Shown piece after piece: positions 1-14,008 of a stretch of DNA of 64,000 bases. The DNA lies in assembly GCA_949152475.1 (NCBI GenBank), contig OX424559.1, forward strand, positions 20,615,809 through 20,679,808. Reading direction: 5' to 3'. The stretch comes from Terebella lapidaria. Taxonomy: Eukaryota; Annelida; Polychaeta; Terebellida; Terebellidae. The notes beneath the pieces were generated by a model. It ran no database searches and had not been told where the DNA came from. It saw nothing but the letters and a program-made list of their open reading frames with translations. The position numbers and the translations under genes are program-made. Within the stretch, counting starts at the first letter, position 1. Each line of letters starts with the position of its first letter.

Positions 1-118
1 ATATTTTGATTTGGATGATAACAATAGAAGGATATACATACCATATACATACTAAACGAGACAATCAGAGATTGCAGACCCTCGCCCCTTCAGATTCGTT
101 TACTAAAATCAAAGCTGA

Positions 119-1050
119 TGACCCTTACATTGTCGACCTTGGGCGATAAAAGAGAATTTGCCTCATACGGCCATCGATCATATAGCAAATGGTGTCAAAT
201 TGACTGTCGAAAAATACAAAATTAATAAGGGAAATTAATAATGAATACCAGCAGAGGTAGTGCGACTTTTCAATTTTGACCTTTTCTGTGACCTTAACCT
301 TATCGCTCAATATTGTGCTGTAAAATTTTGCAATGTTGCTTCTATTATCAAGGCACATCTCCTCAACGAAATTTGTTCAAAAAGATTGAAAATGGCTTCG
401 CAGCTTGTCATGGTCTTGATTCTCAGAACACCCCAACTCATATAATTGTGACCCCCAATTTTTCGACATTGGGCGATAATGGAGTATTTTCGTCATTCTA
501 CCATCGCCCGTACATCATACGATCGGGCATTGGTCAAAGATAAATACAAAAATAGTTGTAAAAATTAATATTGAGTAGAATCGGAGTTATAGACCACTGA
601 GTGATTTTCACTTTTTCCGTCGCCATGGCATGGATTTCTTGACAAAATTTGTGTGGGACCGAGCTACTACCATAGCGCTTCAGCCCTATAAATTCCAGAT
701 TATTTCAATCGTGTGTCGTGTATGAGTACAGGCATGCATTGAAAAGTCGGCGTAAAAAAATAACCAGTGTCGTGACCCCCAATTTTTCGACATCGGGCAA
801 TAATGGAGTTTTCATCCTACGATCATCGGTCATACACCACACGATTGGGAATTGGCCTAAAAAATACAAAAATAGTTGGAAAAATAAATATCGAGTAGAA
901 CTGGAGTTATAGCCAATTATGTGATTTTCACATTTTCCGTTGCCACGGCAACCGTTTTTATCCAATTCCAACAAAATTTAAGGATAACCGAGATACTGCC
1001 ACAGCGCTTCATCCATATAAGCTTGAAATCTATAGATCGATATTTTGTTG
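119..1050. repeat. Three tandem copies of a ~325-bp unit
   Basis: Two clear copies begin with the same text, GACCCCCAATTTTTCGACA, at 450 and 774 (spacing 324). A more diverged copy begins near 119. Each carries an 'ataaatacaaaaatagttg'-like stretch and a 'gtgattttcac...tttttccgtcgcca' stretch at matching offsets. After the third copy comes a short run rich in ACAGACAGG near 1063-1100. The short open frames here are shadows of the repeat. It is probably the end of an unrecognised mobile element, but I see no coding part or terminal repeats. Confidence 0.7.
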
Positions 1051-4000
1051 AGTTATGCACGCGGAAGAACAGACACACAGACAGGGAGACAGACAGGGAC
1101 GAGGGTAAATATATATACCTACACGTCTGGAATATATCCCCAGCCGAATGGAACATTTACCTTCAATGCTGCACTGACGTTGTCAGAGGCCGACATTGTA
1201 TATCTATAGCCGTTTTTTCCACAGAGCAGGGCTTCATTGTACAAAGAATATAAATATGATTTTAGCTTTTAGCATTTAACCTAATGAGCTGAATTGTAAA
1301 GTGTAAGGTACATGTTAAGCACATAGCTAACCAGTCACATTTCTAGAGGCTGGATGAATAGGACAGATCTCACTGGGGTACTGGATTTTCTTTGGGAAAC
1401 AATCAATGGGAATATGAATGGAGCTACTCAATCACAAAACGAATTTTACAAAATCAGTGTAAGTGCTCAAAACTGAGTGATACTAAAGTGTCAAAATAAA
1501 ATCCATGTGAACATTACAGCCCCACACCAAGAGTGTGAGATCAGGTGCTCCAAAAGACTGGGTATTTCCTGCCCCACATGCAACACCCGCTGGAAAATCC
1601 ACACTGGCAAATTGAGAAGCGGAAATATGTACAAAACTATAAGATTGGGATAATATTTTCCGTCAAATGTGTGTCAGACGTGACGTAAACTTTGAGCATA
1701 TCATAGTCAGGTCCATAAAACATGTGTTGATCTCAGTCTTGTTTATTGTAGCCTCACATGAACGAGTGGATTAATTTCTATAAGAAGTAACCTACAGTGG
1801 AGATAATTATTTTTTGTGGCCAGCGGAAATATCTTTTGATGGCAAAGTTTATGTGATTAATAACCCTAGTTTAATGGATTAAATTGCTCATTATTATCCA
1901 TATAATAAGCAAAGAAGAACATATCTATAGATGTATATAGATCCCAATGTTTTGGATCAAATTGATAGTCTATGGGTCTATTTTGGTATGTAAGCCATAT
2001 TCTTCATCACGTTTTATCACGTTTTTTTTTGTCAGAAACTATCAAAGTTGGCAATTTCGTAATATTATTGTTCTGCCCACATCAGAAATTTAACTCAATA
2101 TCTTTGTTGCACTACTGTATACGTATGTATTACCGTAAACCAACATCGTCCGCTTTTCCATGTAATTTATGTTAAATACAGTATTTATGTTATAAACCCA
2201 ATAAAACAAATGAGTTCCTTATAATTTTTGCAGCCTACTCTTACACTATTTGGCTCCACCATGACGTTTATATAAAAAATAACACACGCTCTCAAACCCA
2301 GTAATTCATGATCGTTAATATGTTCCCCGTGTATGCTTTCCCCGCGTTGAGTCGGGTCCAAAAATGTTGTAAGCTCTCACAGCATTTGCCTTTATCTACA
2401 AAATTAAAATGTAAAACCTCATTGAAACAATCAGAAGTATTATTTTTGAAAGTGTTGTGATTCTTATTTTGAGATTAGTAAATTTGAAACAAATGACCGG
2501 GGCAGCCCATGCCTACCCTCTGTGGGTCTGTTTTTATCTGACTTAGAAGACCAGCGCGACGCGCTTGCCAATAAATGCAATGTGAATACATACAAAGTAA
2601 AAACCAAGAGAGTGTGTCATACAGACACAGGAAAGGACCTGAGAGGATGCCGTCTTTCACGTCCAAGTAATCTTATCCTCGTAAAATAAATCGAAAAGTT
2701 TTGAAGTATGCATCCTATGCCTAGTATAAAAGCGAACAAAAAGTTAGCCATGAACAGCTTTTTAACGCTTGCTATTGAGTAGCACAGCCAAATAGTTGCA
2801 TCTCGAAAAATACGGCTGGATACTTGACATATCGATTTCCCATCAATGGAAACAAGAGAGCATAACTTGTTTGAGTTATTCGGTTTTCCTTGTATGATAT
2901 CATGATTTTTTTGTATGTTATCATGAATGGACACCATCGAAGTACATAAGTCATTCGAACCACTCGAATCTAGTTGCGACGTGACATTACGAGATATACC
3001 AATTCAATTCAATTCGATTTATTGGCTCCGTTATATAAGGCATATAACATGACCAAAGATGATATCATTTGGGCGTACTTGATGGGCATAGGCAGAAAAT
3101 ACACTACAGGCAGCTGATAACGCACACGCCCTCGCATGTGTCTTTTTTCTTCATGGCTGAGGTAAGCTTTATACACTGCTCAACTCCTGTCATTCATCAC
3201 GTCCAGATAAACACGATCGAATTGGGTCAGTTAATGTTCGACGGCTAGCTCCAGGGTGTTGTTATCAACTGCGAATTCAGTGTTTTCCTCAATCAATAAA
3301 AACAAACACACACAATATTTTCATTCCAAAACTCATTACGCTGGTCATACAAAAAAATCCCTTCAGAAATGATATTCTACTCAAATTGTATCACATGTCA
3401 AATTATATTATAGCAAAAGCTAATTTTGATATAGATAGCTGGAATTTCTCAGCCGGTACCAAAGTGAGATTACTCAGAGATTGCTTTGTTTGCGATGACA
3501 CTTACACAACAGTGAGTTCATATGTTCGAGAGCTCGAATCAGAAATGATTTTTTTTCTCCGAATTTCGCTGCAAATGATGCAAAACATGATGCACTGGTA
3601 TGCATACTGCATATCTACAGAAGATTGGTAGTGGGTGAAGGATGGGATTAAAATACAGAATGACCAATTATTGATAACAACAACATTTAGTCTTATCGGT
3701 AGATCACATTGAAATCGTATCGCAAAGGCAAAAATACTTTTTCCCCTGCTGCTGGTGAACAATCCGGTTAAATATTGCTCATTTGACCAACCAATTTCCC
3801 CTAATAATGTATGCATGTTACTAACCCGGTCGAAATTGGCCAATTCGTTCAGCCATACACCAAATCATGGTCCCTTCTTCGCTAGTTGTTCTTCACTTGA
3901 ATTTAAGACAAGTCGTTAATTTCAACAACACAAACTTGAACACGAATGTATTTTCGTTATACTTATTGGACATCGGAGAAAACAAGCATAATAGATGTGT

Positions 4001-4610
4001 ACTCCCTGGATGCAGTACATATATTGTGCGCACATAATCGTCTTAATAAGTTTTGTGAAAACAAATATCTGTTTGTCAGTCAAAATCATACAGAAAAAAG
4101 AGAATGAGTGGAATGCTGAGGAACGACTCTCTCTGTGCTCTACTCCTGATGATGGCATATGCATCAGGCATGGACAAAGTAGTATCTGTGACAGGTAATA
4201 TAATTTTGATACAAATGGCAAGTAAACTATATAATGTTTTCTTTTCATCCTTCTGAATGAACGAAACAAAATTTGAAAGAAACAAATATAATATGATCAC
4301 TGACTCTGTCAAAAACAAGAGTGCTTATTTGAAGATAGAGTTTGAGTCGTTATGTATGGGTGGTCAGGTTAGTCATGAGTCAATTTCCTTGCATGCAGTC
4401 ACCCACAAATCAGATTTGCGTAAAAATCAAAAATTACATTTATATTATAATAAAAATGTATTTATATCGCACGAAAAACCAACCAATCACTCCCTACTAC
4501 CCGGTGATACACATCTCGGATGCTAGTCATGATGTACAGCAAATCGTCCAATTGTTTCTAGTAACAATAATTGTTATATTTATAATACAATCGTATGGCA
4601 AAGGCAAAAG

Positions 4611-4690
<80 letters not shown>

Positions 4691-5242
4691 CCTATTACGA
4701 GACTTGGAGGGACCAGTTAGGAATATATTGCAGCATAAGGGAGACCAATAACTTGTGGAGACCAAAACCCGGTCCCCCTTAGTTGCCAATCGCGTTTGCG
4801 TAGTATTAAGCCAAAAATAGTTCTGAAATTACGTTCCATTTTCTTAATTGTAACTTCTTCTGGAACTAGGAATGCTGTTTTCGTTACCTGGTTGCTTGAT
4901 TCATATCAAATCTGGAATTGAAGTGGCTGGCGTATATATTTACATTATATACTGTTCCAGCTTAAAGGGGACCAGGGTAGAAAACAAGTAAATTTACAAA
5001 CATTTGACTATATATAAACATTTTTTTTGCATTTTTATTCAGCAAACATCATTCTTTACGAATATATGTGCTGACATGATTCATAATTGGAATAGGTAGC
5101 AAAAACATTTTTACGAGACCGTGTTTGGCTTTCACTACAGTCAAGTAACCATGGCTGGATCGTGGGGTGCGCGCGCAACTTTTTGTTTACACATGTAATT
5201 TGGCGCGTAGTTCGTTATTGTTACATCAACTTCAGACCGTTC
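1051..5242. other. Gene-poor stretch
   Basis: No convincing exon was found here. The open frames are short, lack recognisable motifs and have no matching splice borders. Around 3001-3030 the text 'ttcaattcaattcgatttattgg' resembles a common retroelement 3' tail. A TA microsatellite lies at 4614-4689. The last part may be the 5' flank of the SET-recombinase gene. Confidence 0.5.
4614..4689. repeat. (TA)n microsatellite
   Basis: About 75 bp of uninterrupted TA dinucleotides. It creates spurious Ile-Tyr open frames on both strands. Shorter TA tracts occur at about 42582-42601 and 45271-45293. Confidence 0.97.
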
Positions 5243-6625
5243 ATGAAGAAAATGGTGAGTAATTGGCATGTTGTTTCGAGGAAGGCACCAGTTGATGCTC
5301 ATTTCCGTTATGTCATACACTAGAAAGAATACTATAAATACAGGTTTTCGTCCCCCCGTTGGCCAGATACCGCTAGAGTCCAACAAGCCTTGCTAGAATC
5401 CTTCACTGTGGCAATCCCGTTTACACATAGAATCTACAGTACGCTGATGGCAACATCATATCTAATGTAGAGAAAAGACTTTGAACTTTCGAAGAATGTG
5501 TGCGAATACGTGTGTAAAAATGTCTGGAAAGATTAGCGCGCGGGTGTATCGGAGACCAGCAGCACCGCAGGCTAAAAATAGTAACAATTCATTGATCGAG
5601 CATTTGGATAACAAGATTCGGCTTATGCTAAATATCGCCCAGAAAACAGGACGCTGTGTGGTTGCTGGCCACGACACGCAAATTGAATAAACAAAAACAC
5701 CAAGACATTACTATTATAAGGAAGTTCAGCAAAATGGTAATTAATATAGATGTCCGGGGGGGGGGGGGTATAAACCGTGGAATCAGTTGAAGAACATTCA
5801 GTATGTTTATGCCCCAATACTAAGAATTGCGAAAGCTATCACAGACATTGTACTTATACCAGCAATATATGATTTCTACCGGTATGTAGGCCCATATGCA
5901 TGGCAAAACTAGAACAAAATTACACCTGCAAATAACCTATATAGTGTATACTTATTATTATATCGACCATGAGTTAATTAAGTTAATTTAGAAATGAATG
6001 TAGATTTTATTTATTATTATTTTATTGTTTCAGAACCGTTCCATACCCTCGCAGGCATTGTCCCGTGGTAAACAAATGGTAAGCCTGAAAATACAAATAC
6101 AAATATTCATGCCACTGAAATTGAAAGTAGGGAAGTAAGCCCAAAACCACGATAAAGTGCATTATATTATAGAATTAACGTCTATAAGGAAACACTGCGC
6201 CCTTCCAGGTATTGCCGCAAATCGTTCAGCAATGTAATTTCATTGCATATATCATGTATACGTTACATATTTTTTGTCACCAGTCTAGTATTCTTCTTAT
6301 TCAAGCAATAAATCATACTGTTTAGGCCTATCAGTAAATTGATTCTGGCATTATTCGTAAACGATCGTGACACTGACAGTAACAGTGTTGGTGTAACCTT
6401 AATAATAAAATGAATTTTCCATTTTTCAAGCTCCAGGCCAGTGTTGTACCTAGGCAGGTGTGTATACTTTTCATACGTGATACATGTATATGCGTAATAT
6501 ATCAATACCATAGTTCAACGAGATGTTCCATGCTCTTGGTTTGTTTTGTGTAATTTTCCGTGGCCCCAGACAGCAAAGAGTAAACACTGAAATCATTTTC
6601 AACGTGGAGTGCTATCATTTTGTAG

Positions 6626-7425
6626 TCGAAGACGAGGGGGCTCAGTCCTACTGAAGACGCAAAATGGTGGTTTAGATGTGGCTTGGACAAACCAGATTTT
6701 GAAATTCGACATGTTTCCAAAGAAATTGGTATGCTATAACGACGATAATATTGTTATGTCTCAATCCACATTCATGCGATGGTTTTCCTCTTCGGCGTAT
6801 TTTCATGTTGGCGATGAAAAGAAATAACAGGAAGGAATACGTATATCTTTGAGTGTAATAATACGTTTTAATTTATTCGGACGGAATTTCACATTTCAAG
6901 TAATGGTGTATTTGCCACAAAAGATTTTGAAAAGGGGGATTTCCTCCTGGAATACACGGGAGAGAAAGTAACGGCAGAAGAGGGGTTCATTAGGATGAGA
7001 ACGTCAGCTCGAAGGCGCAATCGCGCACATCTGCAAACATGTAGATACTACATGTTTTTTTACAGGCACAATGAGAAAGAATACTGGTTAGTTCCAAGCC
7101 AGTAATATGTTCAATAACGCCACAGGTTATTTACTGTTATCATCATTCATGAAATTAACATTCGCAAACATCCCACCAAAATGGTAAGGTACTGTTCGTC
7201 AGGTATTGCTAATTTATTTTATTCAGTATTGACGCCACAAACGTCACTGGGCGATCTTGCTAAATCGTCAACGACAGTGCAGAAGATGCGAATGCAAAAA
7301 TGAAGAAAATTCTTGTGGGAAACACACCATTCTTGGCACTATTCGCCACGAAAACAATAAAAGCAGGAGCCGAGATATTGTACGATTACGGCGATGATCC
7401 TAGCAACCTGTGGTGGCGGCATAAG
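6626..7425 (+). pseudogene. SETD8/KMT5A-like SET domain exons
   Basis: Three exons build a SET domain, the lysine-methyltransferase fold that binds S-adenosylmethionine. 6626-6728 encodes a lead-in containing FRCGLDKPDFEIRHVSKEI. 6901-7086 encodes NGVFATKDFEKGDFLLEYTG, the usual SETD8-type opening, and ends in phase 2 at gttagt. 7227-7425 begins after ttcag and restores Y-C-I-D-A-T-N across the splice. It then has GR..IVNDS, matching the GR..N-H-S cofactor motif, and EILYDYGD, matching SETD8 ELLYDYGD. TAA at 7261-7263 interrupts the GR..IVNDS motif, where the family normally has a residue such as Arg. The 6728/6901 junction is also one base short in phase, which may mean a deletion or a misplaced border. 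SETD8 methylates histone H4 Lys20; whether this copy ever did is unknown. Confidence 0.85.
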
Positions 7426-9076
7426 GTAGGAAATAATCAAAAATCAGTTTTGTTATTCACGAATAAGATTATATCAACAGTCAGTTATCAGTGAAATGCA
7501 ACTAAAATGGATTGTAAAAAAATGCTGTGAATTGCCTTTAAATTGAGGTTCAACCCACAAACAAGCAATAATCAATGCTGGAAATATGCAGAACCTGAAG
7601 TGGTATCGATGGTAGTTGCCATGGTGATCACTATCATACTTATATGATATGGAATCGTATATTTTTAGTCAACGTACATGTATTTGTCTATTTGTCAATT
7701 AGCAGAACTCGGAAAATAGAGCCCCGAACACCATCGATGAAGAAGGTTATTATAAACACTTTCGTACATACCATAGTGGCGAAAAAAATGTATCGTGGCA
7801 AAATGTATGCAGTGAGTTTGCTGTGTACGATATCTTATGTGATATAGTATACATATATTTATTTATATGTGTGCATGTGTATCATAGTATCGTAGTTGAA
7901 GAAGAATAATATTTATTGCTCCCAATAAGATGTGTGGTAGATTGACTTACCATGTACGTGTATGCACGCATGCTCTTTAATAAGGATAACATAATGTCTG
8001 GTTTCAAACCAAGTGGAAATATGAGTGGGATTCATATGGAATTATTAACGGATTACAAACCATAATGTTGTGCTATCTGCAAAAATGTAAGTCGAGTGCA
8101 CATTCACACTTACCACTTAGGTGACGATCCATGTGACTTCGAGCGATGGCTGTTGAAAACTCAGTCGGCTTCTGCACGAGGTACATCATTGCTTTGAGTC
8201 AAACTGTTATTATTCGATGGTCAGTCATTGCATTTATTCACATACCGCACGACCGTTCGACTTACGTAATTCAAACTAGAAGTAGTCGGTCACCGCTAGT
8301 AATGATTGCCACATAAAAATTTATGCATTATAAATCTTTTATATTCGAACCAGAAGTTTAACAATAACCTATTAGACTCATCCCAAGTCCAGTTTGTCCG
8401 AGTTTTTTTAGTCTCTTGCGACATATTTTGCAAAACGTTATTAGTGGTTGAAGTTTGCTGACGTAGGCCTAATTGTGGAAACTCGTACAACTTTTGGGGT
8501 ATGAGCGAATAACAAATTGAAATGTAACATTAGATATATATTTAAACGGCACACAGACCCAAGATTGTAGAGAATGCAGTTCATAACCAAAACAAATCCT
8601 GCGCTGACCTGCGTTCTCCAATCTTGTGAACCCCGACCATGTAGATTCTACATCCGAAATGAACTTACAGAACTTTCACCAGTAACACGGTCTGTAAGTC
8701 GCGTGCCGTCATGGTGTAATTCGGGTGGTCAAGCAACACACATCTTTCGTTTAATTTGAGTAGACCTCCAATAAGGACTCAAATTACTCGGGTAACACAA
8801 AATGTGTATGTTTGTTGGTCTCCAGAATCACACCGTATCGTCACAATCATGACGTACGTCACACGCCTTATTATTGTATACTGTTTTGCATCAATTGCCA
8901 GTTGGAAAGCAACCAGGGACTCAGCAGAATAATCTCCATGATTACGTGGAATCCAGTTGTGATGGGTTTGGTGAGTTTCCTGTTCATACATAGAGTCCAT
9001 ACCGATGTGGTTTTCAATTAAACTTCAATTGTGCACTCGAATATCAAAACACTTCTATTATTATTATTTATATCAG
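7426..9076 (+). other. Intron-like stretch of the SET gene
   Basis: AT-rich sequence between the last SET exon and the exon at 9077. One possible small exon sits at about 8643-8690 (after ccatgtag, before gtaagtcg), but I could not link its phase to both neighbours, so it is not counted. Nothing else here looks coding. Confidence 0.5.
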
Positions 9077-11201
9077 AACCAATCCATGAACTGTCGAGGG
9101 ACAAGAATAGGCACTTCGAGTGCCACGTGCCCGATATTGGCCGATTCGTGAGGTACTGTATATCTTGCATTACCAATTTCTAAGGTGCAAGGAGGTATAA
9201 TTCAGGTCGATACATGTTGACAAATCATCAAAAATCCGTCAAGTGTTGTACACAAACAAGTACCTGTTGGGGATTATACATGTATAAACAAAACAACTGT
9301 TGACTTTACTTTCGACCATTTCGGTTTTTTTTACAATATTGCCATAAAGCATTGAATATAATCCGTCAATAACTGTAATATTCAGATATATCCCGTTTTA
9401 AATGAAAAAATATATATTTTAGATCCGCCCAGATATATATTCCCAGGGGAAGTAGTTTGCCTGGACAAAGCTGCTGGGGAAATGAGTTCCTCGACATGTT
9501 TTCCCAGGGAATTAGGTCCTCGGACATGTTTTTCCAGGGAAATTGATCAAACGGACTTATATTACTGAGTATATTGTCTGAGGAATATTTGTCTACCAAA
9601 TTTTCGTAGGACATTATTTTCTTTTACACCCGGACCAGCTGAGCACCGGCCATTCATGTATCAGGGAGATTCATTGATTCAGTGAGAGTGTTTGGTATTT
9701 TGGTACACGCTTATAATTACCAATAGTCAAGGGTATATCGCCATCCTTATAATCCGTGTAAACAGATTAGCATGCAAACGATAAACTATTTGTTCTCACT
9801 GATTTATATTTTTGAATATGCATACAAGAAAAATAACAGACGGCATATTATTTCACCTGTTTGCTTGCGATATGAATAATAAACTATGTTATTTTGTCTT
9901 GAAGACGTCGCCTCGTAGATTCATCTTGCTTACATAAACGCCTACGAGTATTTATATATGTATATACATATATTGTATAATATATTTATTTATTTTTCAG
10001 GAGTGATAAAGAGATGAAGACCCTCGTGAGGAATCCTTCAACCAGAATGATGCCAACTGTAGATAATACTGATGCTGAAGGTACTAGTAATACTTAAAAT
10101 AATATATATTTTGGATTCTAACCAAATTTCCATCATGCACACACATACAATGTGGACGAAGTCTGTGAAGCCCCGAATTCACTGCTGATTCATGTCTGGA
10201 TTATAACGCCTGTATGCCCTAATTGAGTTGTATACAAATAGCGCCACTGATGAAATTTTCATCGATTGATGTTTTAAGAAGAAGCAGCCAGTCCATGAGG
10301 CTGAACCCAATGCTGATTCAGTCGCATACTTTCACCTGTGAACCCTGTTGACTGAAAGTTGTTTACTGTTTGGCGGGGACCATGAGGCTGAGGGCGTGAA
10401 GGGGACGCAGTGGTGGGGGTTTATGTGAAGACATGTTTTTGGTCACAGTTTACCTGATTACGATTACCTGATTTGAGCCTTTTTTGAACATTTGCCACAC
10501 GTTTCGTGTTTGTTTAAGTTTTTGAAGACCTAGTAGCATGCTGATGAAAGTGCTTTTCATTTAGTTTATTACGAATAGTTCTCAGTGAATTCGATCACGA
10601 TTTTGGTTTGAGTCACGTGGTGAATGACGTCAGTTGAGGCAGAATCGAAGGTATATGTAGCCAGCAAGGTAAACTGCATGCCACAATCATTTCCCTGGTG
10701 TAACTTTGACTAATCATGTGAACGGGTGAGATGGCGGCAGTACGAAATTTCTTGTATTCATATTCAGAATCAGTACTATTTATTCACCCGGAACGGATGT
10801 TTCTTGTACCGTAGGATGTATAGTATTTGCTGCTTTTAGCGTGTATTCAGTCGCATCGTATACATTTTGAAATGAATTTTCATTTTTAAGCTGGCCGCCA
10901 AACTACGTAATTTACGTTTTTGGCTAGCCATCGAGGCACATTTTGCCTCAACTGACGTCACGATTGCGGAAATTGACGAACAAAATGGCAATATACTCGA
11001 GTAATCGTCACTGTTATTAGTTACCAATTAACGTAAAACCCTTTTTAGCACTAAATGTTTACAATATTTTGTATATGGAAAGGAATAGAACCATATAATG
11101 GTACCTTGCAAAAAAAAACTTTAAAAAAGACTTTAAAAAAAACATATGTCCGTCTTTCTGCAGGATATGTTTCTTCTGATAGTGAGGTCGTGGAAGCGAA
11201 G
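9077..11201 (+). pseudogene. Linker exons between SET domain and acidic exon array
   Basis: Exon 9077-9147 follows 'atatcag', starts in phase 0 and ends with TC before gtgagg. Exon 10001-10080 follows 'tttttcag' and starts with the single base that completes the codon, giving Ser-Ser-Asp-Lys-Glu-Met-Lys; it ends in phase 1 before gtac. Exon 11164-11201 (after 'ttctgcag') accepts phase 1, encodes GYVSSDSEVVEAK and ends in phase 0 before gtaagc, which fits the next exon. The encoded text is hydrophilic and disordered-looking, with no known domain. A short tandem duplication (FPWKNMS/IPWENMS in translation) lies in the intron near 9430-9560. Confidence 0.6.
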
Positions 11202-11498
11202 GTAAGCGAAGGAAGCGAAGGTGGATCTGGTTCATGTCGTGTTCTATCGAACAGAAATTCATAACAACTGTTTTGACGTTCTGATATTTCCACTGAATTA
11301 TAACCACGCTGCTATTTTCTCACGTGTACGTGAAATAAACCCACATGGTAGACATACACGTGATGTATATTGTGCATAAGTAACAATATGTTTGTACAAA
11401 TACTATGCAGTGTCAGTTACAATACCATATTCTTCAGTGTACTGAATTGATCAATATCGATCCTCGCTATAATGTAATTTCATTTAATTACATTACAG

Positions 11499-13060
11499 TG
11501 CAACAATCGTGAGGTAGTATATGAGATTGTGGCATCTGAAGATGGTACGATGGAGCTGCCCGAGGCAACTGAACACAAGATGGTGTTCAATGTGTCCGTG
11601 CCAATACCAGGCACTAGCAATGTAAGACATAATATTGAAATACCATTTTGATTCAATATATATTGCTTGAATCATATCGTGAGGATGATAGGCCTTTACA
11701 ATGAGTTCCCTTACGACACTGTTCCGCCTTCGATTGTTGAAACATGTGAAATACCCGGTAATCCTTTATTGATTACCAAACTCTTGGAATATGTAATTGT
11801 GTGTGATGATGCGGGGGAATTTCAATTCGCGATGACAAATATATGTATGCATTGAAGCTCAAAGTTAAAAAATATGTTGTCTAGATTTGATCGCATGTCT
11901 CGAAAACATGGCCTCTTAGCAAGAAAAATTCCCATAAGCATGTCACTGATGAGCTATCATGCACGCAGTTGTAAAACATATGATTTCACATGAAATCAAT
12001 GTGTTTATTATGTATGACTCACAGTCTGAAGACTCCAGTACGGAATATGAAATTCTGCCGTCTGCTGATAATGTTTTGGGAGAGACTGCAACTACAGAAC
12101 GACATTTGGTGAGACATACCATAAAGTAACAGTAGCATATGAACGTTTATTGTGGTGCAATTTGGCCACTGTTGAAAAGATTGTTTGATGTCGTCACATC
12201 TCCATTCCAAGTAGTAGGGAATCGCCAGTAACTCTATATTCCAGAAACACCAAACATATCCAAGGTTATCAAAATTATCCATAGAGGTTACTTTCACAGT
12301 TAAGAAAGACAAGGTACGAGGGGAAAAAATCTCTACTATTAGTTGTCTGTCCCTCGCTCAAATGTGTGGGTTTGGAATCGAATCACAAATAGTATCTAGC
12401 AAGTTGATATTTGAAACTAAACGACATGGGTTTACAAACTCCACATGTTGGGGGCCATAATAGATGACTGAATTCGATTTGGGGATCTCCATTGACTGTT
12501 TATGTTCCTCGCTTTGGTGTATGGCATGTGTTTTGGTTCACAGGACAGCAACTGCGAGAGAGAACATGAGGGTGTGGCATCTAAAAATGGTGCGGTGGAA
12601 CTGATGAAAGCAGCTGCACACAGGAGGGTGTGCATTATGCCCATGCCACTACAAGACACTAGTGATGTAAGACATAGTATATTATTATTGAATTTTTAAT
12701 TGGTCAACTAATGATCGATATAACGAATATATCGCTCAGCTTTACTTGTAATTTGCAATGTTGGTGAAGGACTGCACATTGTTTTATACATTTGGTAATA
12801 GCCATGCAACTATCGAGATCTCGAGGGCCAGATAAAGTCACAACGCACCATGCTGGAAACTTTTACTTCATAAAAGGGAACTTCACCAAAATAAAAGCTC
12901 AGGGTAGTGCTTGTTTTCTTATCTGGCCCTTGACATTTCGGAACTGAACATGATTTCAATGTGTTGATTGTATGACTTCCAGTCTGAAGAGTCTGGTTCA
13001 TTGTATCAACCTGTGACTGACGATGATTTGGAAGACGCTGCAACTGCAGAAAGTTCTTCC
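11499..13060 (+). pseudogene. Alternating A-B-A-B array of small in-phase exons
   Basis: Four exons, all phase 0 to phase 0, alternate between two types. Type A (11499-11621 and 12544-12666) is exactly 41 codons in both copies. They share the pattern ..EGVAS/EIVAS..G.(M/V)EL..A and end in P.P....TS(N/D) before gtaagaca. Type B (12025-12108, 28 codons; 12983-13060, 26 codons) starts SEDSSTEYEILPSAD or SEESGSLYQPVTDDD and carries a conserved TAT/AAT-A-E end before gtgag. The A-to-A spacing is 1045 bp and B-to-B 958 bp, so an ancestral A-B pair was duplicated. Products are acidic with no recognised fold, probably a flexible linker. The LTR element begins 203 bp after the last exon. Confidence 0.7.
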
Positions 13061-13262
13061 GTGAGTAACTCTGTAATGTAAAAGTTCGATAAGTATGGTT
13101 ATTGCAGTGTTTCCTTTTGCCATTATTGAAAATGACATTCACATTCGAGCGCCCAATAAGTAGGCCTTAGGAAGTAACTCTATATTTCAGAGACACGCAA
13201 AAAGTCCAAAGGTACTTCAATTTTCTACAGAGAGTTGGAATATACATTAAGTGATAATTTTG

Positions 13263-14008
13263 TGTGATAAATATCGTTCTATGGCCGATATTAGGCCGAA
13301 ATGTCTGCGATCGCTGTGCAAATCACAAGGCCGGCAGTTCAGTTCAATAATTTATTCGGGCGACAATATCCAATGATCCAGACAGTCACATCACAGCCGC
13401 AAATACACCTACGTCCGGTGATTCCCCGTCAACAATATAGCCGAAAACTATGGTCCTTCTTTATCACAATTCACGTATAAATAGTCCACAATTATTCCAA
13501 GTATTCCACACGAGCACGGCCAAACTTCTTAACAATACTTCAACACGTCTATATTCTATGACCGCTTCTACTCAACTCTCAGCAAAACTGTGGGGCCGGC
13601 AACATGTGGTGTAGACTTTCCCGCCAAATGCATGCGGTGTTGTGATTGGTCATGTATGTGCTGATGTGTGCTGATCTCACCGGGAAAGTGGGTTTCCCCG
13701 GCGCGTGAACGAGACTTGTTATGCTTATATCTGTGCACGTGATGTGAGCGGTGGGTGTGTCATGTTCTATGTTTAGAAGTAGGTGCTTGTGAAGGTCAAG
13801 GCCGAAACTAACTGGGTCGATGTACCGAATGAATGGGGCCGCAAGTGCATGTGGATTGACCTGTGTATGTAACCATGACTACATGGAGTTTATGCTTGTG
13901 ATCGTATAGTCTGTACCTGTCCTGTATGTAAGTCATGTAGAATGAATGTTTGTTGTGAAATATGTATGCGCGGGAGGGACGGGGGTTACAGTCGCTAAAA
14001 TTACTACA
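13263..14008 (-). repeat. 3' LTR of the Ty3-type element
   Basis: On the plus strand it runs TGTGATAAATATCG to ACTACA, so both ends carry the canonical TG...CA. It matches 25723-26468 with one difference, inside 'accatgaYtacatgg'. The preceding TTTG is the target duplication. I did not assign a promoter or polyadenylation site. Confidence 0.95.

Noticed and set aside
5481-5690. Stand-alone 69-codon gene on the plus strand
   Set aside because: No motif, no relatives recognised and no splice support. It lies in what looks like the first intron of the large gene.
8643-8690. Extra exon between SET and linker exons
   Set aside because: Splice-like borders exist but the reading phase cannot be joined to either neighbour without a stop.
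11667-11855. Separate exon or gene around the 'gacactgttccgccttcgattg' block
   Set aside because: It recurs in the right-hand units as non-coding sequence with interrupted frames, so it is part of the repeat unit, not an exon.
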